Position numbers and translations under genes: made by a program. The notes below the pieces were generated by a model. The model was not told where the DNA came from. It made no database searches and worked only from the letters and a program-made list of their open reading frames with translations. From an uncultured Oscillospiraceae bacterium (GTDB lineage: Bacteria > Bacillota > Clostridia > Oscillospirales > Ruminococcaceae): 64,000 nucleotides of DNA. The stretch is from the NCBI GenBank assembly GCA_904384225.1, contig CAJFJV010000001.1, positions 179,739-243,738 of the forward strand, in the 5' to 3' direction. Shown here piece by piece: positions 45,847 through 53,917 of the stretch (position 1 is its first letter; each line of letters opens with the position of its first letter).

Positions 45847-45868
45847 GATATTTTGCTCCATTTCCGGG

Positions 45869-47050
45869 TCACATTGTCCGAATTGTAACCCCTTTATAGT
45901 AATGTGTTAAAATCTGATGGTATCCCCATCCTGCGGCGGAATAGCCAAGTGCGCCTCTTTGGCTTAGCCCTACGCCATGTCCATAGCCCTTCGTCGAAAA
46001 AGTGATAAGGCCGCCGCTCACGGTAATGTCCGTAATTTTCGTACTTTTCAAATTACTGGCGCCAAAAACCCGGTCTCGGAGCGTATTCGCGCTTACCGCC
46101 GTACCGCAGACAGGAATTGTGGAAACAAAGCCGCCGTCCGTATACGTTGCGCCGCTTAAATCAAACCAAGTATCCGGTTCTCCCGAAACTGCAATACCGG
46201 CAGCAGACAGCTTTTGCCTCGCCGCGTCCACAGAAATAGCATACGAAGACGGAAGGTCGTCATAAGCGCTCTCTACAGCGGACAGATAGGGAAGCGCCCC
46301 GCCCCAGACATACTGGCTTGACTGTGTATGCCCGCCTGAAGCGGCATGGTATACCGCATTGGCCGGGCTGTTCCCGTAATACAAAACTTCCCGGTACACC
46401 TGGCGCACCAGCTCGACCGTCTTGCTGTGCGGCGTCCTATACGACATTGCAGGGTAGCGGCCGTAGGCTTTTTTATAGTGCTCCATGTAGCTGCGGCATG
46501 CAACAGCCTGCGCCTTATACGCTTCATAATACTGCGGGATTGGCGTGGTGTTTGTCCCCACAATCTCGCACTGCACTGCACCGGCTATTACGGCAATCAG
46601 ATCTTCGTCTTCCATATTGCCGTTAGAAGAGGAAGCGGGCGGCTTCTCAGACGCCTGTCCAGAGGAAGCCGGCTGAGAAGGCGGCACGCTGCTTTCCGGC
46701 ACTTCGGCGGGCTGCCGGCTTGACAAAACGTCGGCCTGCTCCTCCTGAGAAGAAAGCGGACTGCTTTCCTCCGCAGAAGAATCCGCATTTTCCGCGCTTT
46801 CTTCCGATACAGCGATTCCTTCGTCCAAATCAAAACCGCTTTCTTCGGCAAGCACCTGCGCGATACCAAGCTCGCCTTCCTGGGTAATCCCTTCATAAGG
46901 ATCAGCAGCGGCATACACCGCAGTATCGGCAAGCATATCCGCCCCCAAGACAGCAGATACCCCAAACACAGAAACTGCAACGCCGAGCGCCGCAAGCTGG
47001 ACGCCGGCATTTCCAAAACGCCGCTTCTGCCGTTCTCTTCGCTTACGCAT
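45869..47050 (-). CDS. SpoIID/LytB-domain cell-wall protein
   Basis: 393 aa. A basic N-terminus and membrane/signal segment (about 18-45, with a possible cleavage after VYAA) are followed by a Ser/Glu/Pro-rich linker (about 55-150) and a SpoIID/LytB domain (about 158-390): AYKAQAVACRSYMEHYKK, YHAASGGHTQSSQYVWGG and the C-terminal GYGHGVGLSQRGALGYSAAGW. SpoIID is a lytic transglycosylase needed for engulfment; the long linker suggests this copy is a surface-anchored paralogue instead (inference). It overlaps the sortase B gene by 8 bp. Confidence 0.87.
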   Translation of the reverse strand: MRKRRERQKRRFGNAGVQLAALGVAVSVFGVSAVLGADMLADTAVYAAADPYEGITQEGELGIAQVLAEESGFDLDEGIAVSEESAENADSSAEESSPLSSQEEQADVLSSRQPAEVPESSVPPSQPASSGQASEKPPASSSNGNMEDEDLIAVIAGAVQCEIVGTNTTPIPQYYEAYKAQAVACRSYMEHYKKAYGRYPAMSYRTPHSKTVELVRQVYREVLYYGNSPANAVYHAASGGHTQSSQYVWGGALPYLSAVESAYDDLPSSYAISVDAARQKLSAAGIAVSGEPDTWFDLSGATYTDGGFVSTIPVCGTAVSANTLRDRVFGASNLKSTKITDITVSGGLITFSTKGYGHGVGLSQRGALGYSAAGWGYHQILTHYYKGVTIRTM

Positions 47051-47999
47051 AAGGGTTCGCCTTCCCGTTTTGCTCAACCCATACTTCAGGCATGATCATA
47101 TCCGTATTGGCGGTAGCAGAACTTGTGTCCACTGCATAAGATTCGCCGGGACGAACTTTCCGCGCCACCACAACCATGCGGTATGGCGTGGGCTTTTCAC
47201 TGGTCAGCGTTTCACAAGTGGAAAGCGTAATAAACTCGTCGCCATATTGGACGTCTACCGTCGTATTAAAATACGAGCGCTTATCAATTTCTTCAAGGAA
47301 GGTATTGTACTCCTCCTGCGTCATATCAATATAGTCGTGGTAATTGAAGTAATCCGGCAAATCGCTGCGCACTTCTGCCATAAATGCGCCGATAATTTTG
47401 TACTTTGCCCGGCCATACGTCGTATCAAAATTGATGACCGGATGTGCACGGTAATAATCAAGGCTCTTATATTCCTTTATCGGGGCAAAATACGAACCGT
47501 CCTGTGCGGCATGCCCATATATCGTTAAATTCATACTCTGCTTTTCGGCAGTCAGCGTGGCCCGATAATCGATAAACGGAATGCCCAGAATGGTTTTCCC
47601 ATAAAAATTGTGACGCAGGTAATATTCGTTATCCGTTCCCTGTACCACAACGGTGGAAAGCTTGGTCCCGTCAACCCAAAGATATCCTTTGACATCTTCG
47701 TTGATATTATACAGCGCATTAAAGTCGGAAAGAATGCCGGTTTCCGGATCCAGCTCATCCGATGTTTCCGGTGCGGCATCCCCGCTCGAAGCCTCTGTAT
47801 TATACAAATCCTTGACTTTATTCTGGTCGCTCTGGATGATCCAATATTTCCCTAAAATCAGCGCGCCGCTGACCAATGCGCCTAATAGGCACAAAACAGT
47901 CAGGATTAACAAAACGGTCTGCGATTTGCTGCGTTTTTTCTTGGTTTTTTCAGCCTGCGCTGCAGCAGTGGCTTTGGAATTGACTTTTCTTTCCCTCAT
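47043..47999 (-). CDS. Class B sortase
   Basis: 318 aa transpeptidase. Basic N-terminus, one membrane anchor (about 27-50), then the sortase domain with catalytic His in NLTIYGHAA, Cys in ITLSTCETL and Arg in YRMVVVAR. Length and the long helix between strands fit class B, which in Clostridia anchors a few surface proteins. No protein with an obvious C-terminal sorting signal is encoded in the window. Start at 47999 follows AAAGGATGG. It overlaps the SpoIID-like gene, so the two are coupled. Confidence 0.9.
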   Translation of the reverse strand: MRERKVNSKATAAAQAEKTKKKRSKSQTVLLILTVLCLLGALVSGALILGKYWIIQSDQNKVKDLYNTEASSGDAAPETSDELDPETGILSDFNALYNINEDVKGYLWVDGTKLSTVVVQGTDNEYYLRHNFYGKTILGIPFIDYRATLTAEKQSMNLTIYGHAAQDGSYFAPIKEYKSLDYYRAHPVINFDTTYGRAKYKIIGAFMAEVRSDLPDYFNYHDYIDMTQEEYNTFLEEIDKRSYFNTTVDVQYGDEFITLSTCETLTSEKPTPYRMVVVARKVRPGESYAVDTSSATANTDMIMPEVWVEQNGKANPYA

Positions 48000-48053
48000 G
48001 ATTGCCATCCTTTCTGATTCAGATGCCCCATCTCGATTATTTCTGTTTTATCC

Positions 48054-48554
48054 TCACGTAATTTGGCTGATGCCAAGCGCAAGCACCCGGCAGACAGACG
48101 CCGTGCGGATCGCTTCGCGGTCCATCCCGCACTCCTTCAAAAGGCTGAGATGCTCCCATTGGCATACCCCTTTGAAGCATGCGGCGATATACACGGTCCC
48201 TACCGGCTTTTCGGCTGTGCCGCCGGTAGGCCCGGCAATCCCGGTTACAGCTAAGCCAAGGTCGGCGTCTGCTGCGGACGCAATGCCTGCGGCCATTTCG
48301 CACGCAGTCTGCGCACTGACGGCGCCGTATTGCCGAAGCGTCTCACCCCGTACGCCCAATACCTGCTCCTTGATTCGGTTTGCATAAGTAACAGCACTGT
48401 ATTGAAGCACTGCCGACGCGCCGGAAACCGATGTGATCGCTGCCGTAACCAAACCGCCGGTACAGCTTTCTGCCACAGAAACGGACATTCCGCATTGCTT
48501 TAATTTTCCTACAAGCGTGTTTGCAAGCGCTTGAGCCGATATCCAGTCGTTCAT
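48054..48554 (-). CDS. pncC: Nicotinamide-nucleotide amidase (CinA C-terminal domain)
   Basis: 166 aa stand-alone CinA C-terminal domain; hydrolyses NMN to nicotinate mononucleotide and ammonia for pyridine-nucleotide recycling. Motifs: VAESCTGGLVTAAITSVSGAS with the catalytic Ser, VTYANRIKEQVLGV, AVTGIAGPTGGTAEKPVGTVYIA. Start at 48554 directly adjoins the thiI stop (overlap of the stop/start region) and follows GGAGTGG. Confidence 0.92.
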   Translation of the reverse strand: MNDWISAQALANTLVGKLKQCGMSVSVAESCTGGLVTAAITSVSGASAVLQYSAVTYANRIKEQVLGVRGETLRQYGAVSAQTACEMAAGIASAADADLGLAVTGIAGPTGGTAEKPVGTVYIAACFKGVCQWEHLSLLKECGMDREAIRTASVCRVLALGISQIT

Positions 48555-48556
48555 CT

Positions 48557-49735
48557 TTACCACTCCAGCCGAATGATTTTCTCCTCAATATCCCGGATTG
48601 CCTCTTGAACCAGCGGGCCAAAATCGAAAAGGGCTTGTGATTCTTCAACGTATTGCAGTGTCGGCCGCGTTTTCGGCCGTTTCGGCGTAAACACAGTACA
48701 GCAATCCTCATATGGCAGTATCGATGTTTCAAATGTGCCGATTTCCCGTGCCGTCTTGATAATATCCTTTTTGTCCATTCCGATCAAAGGCCGGAATACA
48801 GGCCGGTCCGCTACAGCGTCTGTGGCGGCAAGGGATAAAAGCGTCTGGCTGGCAACCTGCCCTAAGCTTTCCCCGGTTATCAGCGCCGGAATGTTCTCCC
48901 GCTCCGCAATGTGTACGGCTATTTCCATCATCAAACGCCGCATAATAATGGTGAACAATTCTTCTGGGCAGTGGTCTCTTAAAGCCTCCTGTATTTTGGT
49001 AAACGGTACGCAATAAAATGTGATGTTGCCCGTATAGCCGGTTAGGATCTTTAAAAGCGTCTCCACTTTATCAAGCGCCCGGTCGCTGGTATACGGCGGG
49101 CTTACAAAATGGATAGCAGACAGCTTGAGCCCCCGGCGCGACATCATATAGCCTGCGACCGGGCTGTCAATCCCGCCGGATATCAAGAGCATAGCCTGTC
49201 CGCTTGATGACACCGGCAGTCCTCCCGCTCCTTCAATCTGCGGGCCGTGAATGTACGCCGCATAGTCGCGGATTTCCACCATAACCGTCATATCAGGATG
49301 GCGCACGTCCACTTTTAAATGCGGATACGCCTGTAAAAGGTCGCCTCCCAGTTCTGCTGAAATTTCCGGAGAGGTATAGGGGAAGCGCTTATCCGACCGT
49401 TTTGCTTCCACTTTAAACGTACGAATGTCTTCCATTGCGCTTTCAAGATATACAACCGCATCCCGCCGGATGGTCTCAAAATCCTTTTCTGTAACAAGCG
49501 CGCGGGAATACGCCGCGATGCCGAATATTTTCCCCACCGCCTCGCACACCTCGTCTAAATCAATGTCATCTGAAAGCGGCTGAAGTGTAATTGCCGACTG
49601 TGCCCGCTGAATTTCAAATTTTCCAAACGGCTTTAGCCTCCAACGTATATTTTTCACCAAAATATCTTCAAACGAACCGCGGTTGAGCCCCTTTAAAGCA
49701 ATCTCACCCGTTTTGATCAAAATAACTTCTCTCAT
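48557..49735 (-). CDS. thiI: tRNA 4-thiouridine synthase / thiamine sulfurtransferase
   Basis: 392 aa; adenylates U8 of tRNA and transfers sulfur to make s4U, and in some species also serves thiazole synthesis. An N-terminal ferredoxin-like part and THUMP domain (about 60-165) are followed by the PP-loop ATPase motif LLISGGIDSPVAGYM. The C-terminal rhodanese domain of the E. coli enzyme is absent, as usual in Firmicutes, so sulfur would come directly from the cysteine desulfurase encoded just upstream. Start at 49735 follows AAGGAGAG. Confidence 0.94.
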   Translation of the reverse strand: MREVILIKTGEIALKGLNRGSFEDILVKNIRWRLKPFGKFEIQRAQSAITLQPLSDDIDLDEVCEAVGKIFGIAAYSRALVTEKDFETIRRDAVVYLESAMEDIRTFKVEAKRSDKRFPYTSPEISAELGGDLLQAYPHLKVDVRHPDMTVMVEIRDYAAYIHGPQIEGAGGLPVSSSGQAMLLISGGIDSPVAGYMMSRRGLKLSAIHFVSPPYTSDRALDKVETLLKILTGYTGNITFYCVPFTKIQEALRDHCPEELFTIIMRRLMMEIAVHIAERENIPALITGESLGQVASQTLLSLAATDAVADRPVFRPLIGMDKKDIIKTAREIGTFETSILPYEDCCTVFTPKRPKTRPTLQYVEESQALFDFGPLVQEAIRDIEEKIIRLEW

Positions 49736-49772
49736 TCTGCTCTCCTTGTCCCATCGGTTTTGTCTTTTAAAG

Positions 49773-50909
49773 TCAGCGCTGTGCAGCAAGAGAGCGCGCC
49801 CCTTCTGCAATCCGGCATATAAGCTCTTCTATCATTTCTTGCGTCGTATCTGGGGAAAAACTAATCCGCAGCGTCTCGTCCGCTGTCATCCGGTCTACTC
49901 CCAGTGCTTCCAGCACATGGCTGCGCTTTCCTTTTGAACAGGCACTCCCACTTGACACATAGATCCCAAACTGCTCCAAATAATGCAGCATCGTTTCAGA
50001 GCGGATTCCGTAAACCGACAGGCTTACTATATGCGGCGCATGCTGCGGCCGTTTCTCCATCCTGATCTGCGGGACAGCCTTTGCCCGCTCCTCAAGGAAA
50101 GCGCTCAGCTGCGCGTAATGCGCCATGTTTTCAGAAAGGCGCTGCTTCCCCTTTTGTACGGCGGCGCCAAACGCCGCAATCAAAGGGACTGGTTCCGTAC
50201 CGGAGCGGACGCCGCCCTGCTGTCCGCCGCCGTACAAAAGCGGTGCAATCCGCACCCCTTTTTTTATGTAAAGCGCCCCTACGCCTTTAGGCGCGTATAC
50301 TTTATGCCCGCTGACGCTCAAAAGATCAATCCCGGAGCCTTTTAATCGGATTGGCCGCTTCAAAAAAGCTTGGACTGCATCCGTATGGAACAGCACATCG
50401 GGGTTCTTGGCCTTTACAGACTTCGCTATTTCCTTAACCGGCAGAATTAACCCCGTCTCGTTGTTGACCGCCATTGCAGATACCAAGATCGTATCCCCGT
50501 CTACTTCTTTTGCGAAAGATTCTGCTGTGAAGATGCCGTCTTCCGCAGGGGGGATTTTTTTGATACGATAGCCCTGTTTTTCCAAAAACAGAGCGGCCTC
50601 AAGGACAGAAGGGTGTTCAACGGCCGAGACGAGGATGGTTTTCCCGCGCCGCTTTCTCGCCTCAGCCGCACCGATCAGCGCCATGTTGTTCGCTTCTGTT
50701 GCACCAGATGTAAAATAAAGCTCGGAAGGCGCACAAGACAACGCCGCCGCAAGCGCAGAACGCGCCTCCTCGCAAAGCTTTTGGGCAGTAAATCCTCTGC
50801 GGTGCAGCGAAGACGGATTTCCATATTCCTCCTGCATCGCCCATACAGCCGCGTCAACCGCTTCCTTACAGCTCTTGGTTGTCGCGCTGTTGTCAAGATA
50901 GATCTCCAT
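49773..50909 (-). CDS. Cysteine desulfurase (IscS/NifS family)
   Basis: 378 aa PLP enzyme. IYLDNSATTK at the N-terminus, ATEANNMALIG, DAVQAF, PLP-binding Lys in SVSGHKVYAPKG, and the active-site loop SGSACSKGKRSHVLEA with the persulfide Cys. It lies 37 bp ahead of thiI, the same pairing as nifZ-thiI in Bacillus, so it most likely feeds sulfur to s4U synthesis. Start at 50909 follows AAAGGGG; it heads the minus-strand run that ends in galM. Confidence 0.95.
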   Translation of the reverse strand: MEIYLDNSATTKSCKEAVDAAVWAMQEEYGNPSSLHRRGFTAQKLCEEARSALAAALSCAPSELYFTSGATEANNMALIGAAEARKRRGKTILVSAVEHPSVLEAALFLEKQGYRIKKIPPAEDGIFTAESFAKEVDGDTILVSAMAVNNETGLILPVKEIAKSVKAKNPDVLFHTDAVQAFLKRPIRLKGSGIDLLSVSGHKVYAPKGVGALYIKKGVRIAPLLYGGGQQGGVRSGTEPVPLIAAFGAAVQKGKQRLSENMAHYAQLSAFLEERAKAVPQIRMEKRPQHAPHIVSLSVYGIRSETMLHYLEQFGIYVSSGSACSKGKRSHVLEALGVDRMTADETLRISFSPDTTQEMIEELICRIAEGARSLAAQR

Positions 50910-51112
50910 ACCACGTTTACCCCTTTGCAAGTCCGTTGTCTAATCCGGCGCGGCGCTGTTTCGACATACAAACCGGCCTTTTATCATCCATATTTCCTAT
51001 ATTAAAACGGTAATAGCCCAAATGTCACATGCCTGCTACCACACGTTCCAAAACCTCTTTGTCCCAACTGTTTTTTATTGTACTTCCTTTCACAAAAAAT
51101 CGCAAGACCTTT

Positions 51113-51142
51113 TGTATAAAGCGTTGGGATGCGGAAAAACTA
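51113..51142 (+). promoter_or_regulatory. Possible sigma-G-type promoter of ypeB
   Basis: TGTATA (51113-51118), 17 bp, AAAACTA (51136-51142), matching five of six and five of seven positions of the forespore consensus. Supported only by the match and the known forespore expression of ypeB in Bacillus. Confidence 0.3.
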
Positions 51143-51206
51143 TCCGGGAAAATGACCCGACAGCAAAATACGGTATTCTGCTGTCAAATCCGAAAGGAGC
51201 ACCCTT

Positions 51207-52559
51207 ATGACGCTGTTTATCAAGCGGCGCACCGCCATTCGTATCATCAGCTTCGGCATTGCAGCCATCGCAGTGCTGTCTGTTTTGGCCTTCCGCTATA
51301 AAATAGAGGCTGGCGCCGCACATCGAAAGCTTGAGCAAACACTTGTCCAAAATATCAGTGACCTGACCACCTATGCAAGTGACATTCGGAGCGATCTCCA
51401 AAAAATCCAATATGCAAACACCCCGCCGATGCTGGCCACCCTTTCTTCAAAAATTTGGCGGGAAGCCAGTTTTGCCAAAGAGTCGTTGGATCTTCTCCCG
51501 GTATCCTATAACCGTCTTCAAAACACCAATAAGCTTCTTTCTCAAGTGGGCGATTATTGTGTAAGCCTGTCCAAAAAGTTCAGCGCCGGAGAGGATATCA
51601 CAGAGGAAGAGCGCCGGACACTCGCTATTCTGGCCGATTACTGCGAAAAAATGCTCAATGAAATCGCCGTCGTATCAGACGAGCTTGCAACCGGTTCTCT
51701 GACATATGCTATGCTCAACGAAGAACTCACACGCACCATGGAAGGGGCACAAGACGGCGTCAGTGTTACCGAAGGTTTTTCTGAATTTGAAGAAAGCTTT
51801 GCCGCTTACCCTTCGCTGATCTATGACGGGCCGTTCTCCGACCACATTTTGCAGCAAGCACCCCGCGCATTGGCCGGCGCCTATACCGTCACGGAAGAGG
51901 CTGCCCGGCAAAGCGCTGCAACAGCGCTCGGTGTTGAGGCACAGCAGCTCACCTCAGAAGAAACGGAATATTCACGGATGGAATCCTATTGTTTTTCCGG
52001 AGATGGCGTATACGCCATTGTCACAAAACAGGGCGGCCAGATCTGTTCGGTATTGAAAGACCGCATCCCGGAGGGAGAGAACATCAGCGCCGAGGAAGCT
52101 TTAAAACGCGCACAAGCATACCTTGCTTCGCTTGGCTATGAAAACATGGATTCCTCTTACTATGAGATTGCCGGAAATATCCTGACCGCAAATTTTGCCG
52201 CCCGTCAGGGAAGCGCCACCATCTATCCGGACTTAGTCAAAGTCGGGGTCGCAATGGATAACGGCGAGATCGTAGCCTTTGATGCGCGCGGCTATCTGAT
52301 GAACCACACGGCCAGAGGCAGCTTAACACCCGCACTTACCGCAGAGGCGGCGCAAGAGTCGGTAAGCCCGCTTTTGCACGTCAAGCAGTCCAAGCTGTGC
52401 GTCATTCCTTCTGACGGGCTGAATGAAACGCTTTGCTGGGAATATGCCTGTGAAACTGCGGACGGCAGCCAAATCCTTGTTTATATTAACGCCCAGACAG
52501 GGATGGAGGAACAAATCCTCCTGCTTTTAATCGGCGAGTATGGCCAGCTGACGGTATAA
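51207..52559 (+). CDS. ypeB: Spore germination protein YpeB
   Basis: 450 aa. One N-terminal membrane segment (about 11-28), then the helical YpeB N-terminal region (LSSKIWREASFAKESL, LSQVGDYCVSLSKKF, ILADYCEKMLNEI) and, after DGPFSDHILQQAPRAL, three PepSY-like repeats (ENISAEEALKRAQAYLASLGYENM, TPALTAEAAQESVSPLL). YpeB is needed for the stability of the cortex-lytic enzyme SleB during germination, so the organism forms endospores. sleB, normally adjacent, is not in the window. Ribosome site AAAGGAG. Confidence 0.92.
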   Translation: MTLFIKRRTAIRIISFGIAAIAVLSVLAFRYKIEAGAAHRKLEQTLVQNISDLTTYASDIRSDLQKIQYANTPPMLATLSSKIWREASFAKESLDLLPVSYNRLQNTNKLLSQVGDYCVSLSKKFSAGEDITEEERRTLAILADYCEKMLNEIAVVSDELATGSLTYAMLNEELTRTMEGAQDGVSVTEGFSEFEESFAAYPSLIYDGPFSDHILQQAPRALAGAYTVTEEAARQSAATALGVEAQQLTSEETEYSRMESYCFSGDGVYAIVTKQGGQICSVLKDRIPEGENISAEEALKRAQAYLASLGYENMDSSYYEIAGNILTANFAARQGSATIYPDLVKVGVAMDNGEIVAFDARGYLMNHTARGSLTPALTAEAAQESVSPLLHVKQSKLCVIPSDGLNETLCWEYACETADGSQILVYINAQTGMEEQILLLLIGEYGQLTV

Positions 52560-52579
52560 TCCGATACGGGCCGTGCCTC

Positions 52580-52622
52580 AAAAAAGGGTGGGGAAGACGA
52601 CGATCTTCCCCACCCTTTTTTG
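52580..52622. terminator. Strong bidirectional terminator
   Basis: Eighteen-bp perfect stem AAAAAAGGGTGGGGAAGA/TCTTCCCCACCCTTTTTT with a 6-nt loop; ends ypeB and the convergent lipoprotein gene. Confidence 0.95.
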
Positions 52623-52642
52623 ATCAAAGCGCCAAGGGCGCT

Positions 52643-53584
52643 TTACGGTGCAGCTTCCGAAAGCTCTGATGACGGATCGGACGGCAGGCTTTCCGTATCG
52701 GAAAAATCAATCTCAGGATACATCAGCCCGGCTACCTTCCGCAGCTGATCCAAAACGGCCTCTGTTCCGCTGTTGAGCGCATCGCGGTCTACCTCATACA
52801 GCGCATCTTCCATAACAGCGTTTTTCCCTGCAAAATCCGCGCTTTGACGGATATTCTCAGCTTGCAGCGGCGCTGCATAAAGCAGCACATCCGGCTGCGC
52901 CGCCAAAAGGGCCTCATTTGGAACCGTATATCCTTCCCCCTCGGCCATATTTGTCCCGATAAGCGAAAGCAGCGCAGCTTCGAATGTATCCGGGGTTGCG
53001 ATATGCGGGTCAATGGTACAGACGAAAAGAAATGATTTTTTCTCCTGTGGAATTTTCCCGGTAATCTGTTCTACATCCGCTTTCATGGCATCTATCCGTG
53101 CCGTTCCCACAGTATCGGCCTCGGCCTTTCCCTCCATCGCCGCAATCACGTCATAATACCGCTGATACAGCGCATCCAAAGAATCTATTGCGGGAAGCAC
53201 CGCAACCTGAATCCCCGCTTCCGACAATTCGTCCAGCTGAGATTTGGCCATTGGCATGCCTGTAAACAGCAGGTCGGGTGCCGCTTCCTTGATTGCCTCA
53301 AGATCCGGCGCCATTGCCGTGCCAATGCCCCGCCGTCCAGTATCTTCTTCTGTTATTTCATCTGCGGCCACTGCAACCAACCGGTCGCCATAGCCCAAAT
53401 CCTCTAAAATATTGGTAAGCTGCGCCGAAAGCGTGGCAACCCTTTCCGGACGTCCCTGCACGGTAACGTTTCCGATTGCCACCGGATAGGGCGCCTCCTC
53501 TTTTTCAATAGTATGGCTGCCTACACAGCCAGTCAATGAAAGCAACAAAAAAGCAGCCAACATTCCCGCAGTTATCCGTTTCAT
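52643..53584 (-). CDS. ABC substrate-binding lipoprotein (BtuF/FhuD-like, orphan)
   Basis: 313 aa. Lipoprotein signal with lipobox LTGC (Cys19), then a periplasmic-binding type-2 fold of the metal/cobalamin class: RPERVATLSAQLTNILEDLGYGDRLVAV, DLEAIKEAAPDLLFTGM, NEALLAAQPDVLLYAAP and a short Ser/Glu-rich C-terminus. Typical for uptake of iron chelates or corrinoids, but no permease or ATPase gene is adjacent, so it must share transport subunits encoded elsewhere or act as a sensor. No cobalamin riboswitch is seen upstream. Confidence 0.87.
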   Translation of the reverse strand: MKRITAGMLAAFLLLSLTGCVGSHTIEKEEAPYPVAIGNVTVQGRPERVATLSAQLTNILEDLGYGDRLVAVAADEITEEDTGRRGIGTAMAPDLEAIKEAAPDLLFTGMPMAKSQLDELSEAGIQVAVLPAIDSLDALYQRYYDVIAAMEGKAEADTVGTARIDAMKADVEQITGKIPQEKKSFLFVCTIDPHIATPDTFEAALLSLIGTNMAEGEGYTVPNEALLAAQPDVLLYAAPLQAENIRQSADFAGKNAVMEDALYEVDRDALNSGTEAVLDQLRKVAGLMYPEIDFSDTESLPSDPSSELSEAAP

Positions 53585-53840
53585 AATAGAGCCTCCATCT
53601 GCTTTTTCCTTTCCGTGCCTTACTTGATGAACAGCATTTAAAGCCTATATGATATCCCGCAAACACGGCTTTATGCAAAAGCAAGGTATGCCAAAAGCCT
53701 GTGCGCCTTTTTGCATTTATAAGGATATCATTTTATATCTGCAAATTCAACCTCTGCCCTTCGATCTAAGCTTCCCTTATCAAAAAAAATGAAAATCGGG
53801 TGGTGCTTTTGTTGGTTTATCTCTTTATCACATAAAAGTA
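53585..53840. other. Intergenic region between lipoprotein gene and ilvB
   Basis: Divergent gap. Apart from the ilvB promoter at its right end no gene, T-box or other leader element is recognised; the predicted ilvB transcript start leaves only about 40 nt of leader. Confidence 0.45.
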
Positions 53841-53869
53841 TTGCAATGCAGGAAAAAAGCCGTTATAAT
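53841..53869 (+). promoter_or_regulatory. Sigma-A promoter of ilvBNC
   Basis: TTGCAA (53841-53846), 17 bp, TATAAT (53864-53869). Confidence 0.8.
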
Positions 53870-53917
53870 AAAAAATAACTATTTTCGGAAGGAATGTATC
53901 GAAAGAGGTGGCCGGGT

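Noticed and set aside
53585..53917. T-box or leucine attenuator ahead of ilvB
   Set aside because: The promoter at 53841-53869 leaves only about 40 nt of leader, and no T-box sequence or specifier stem was found.
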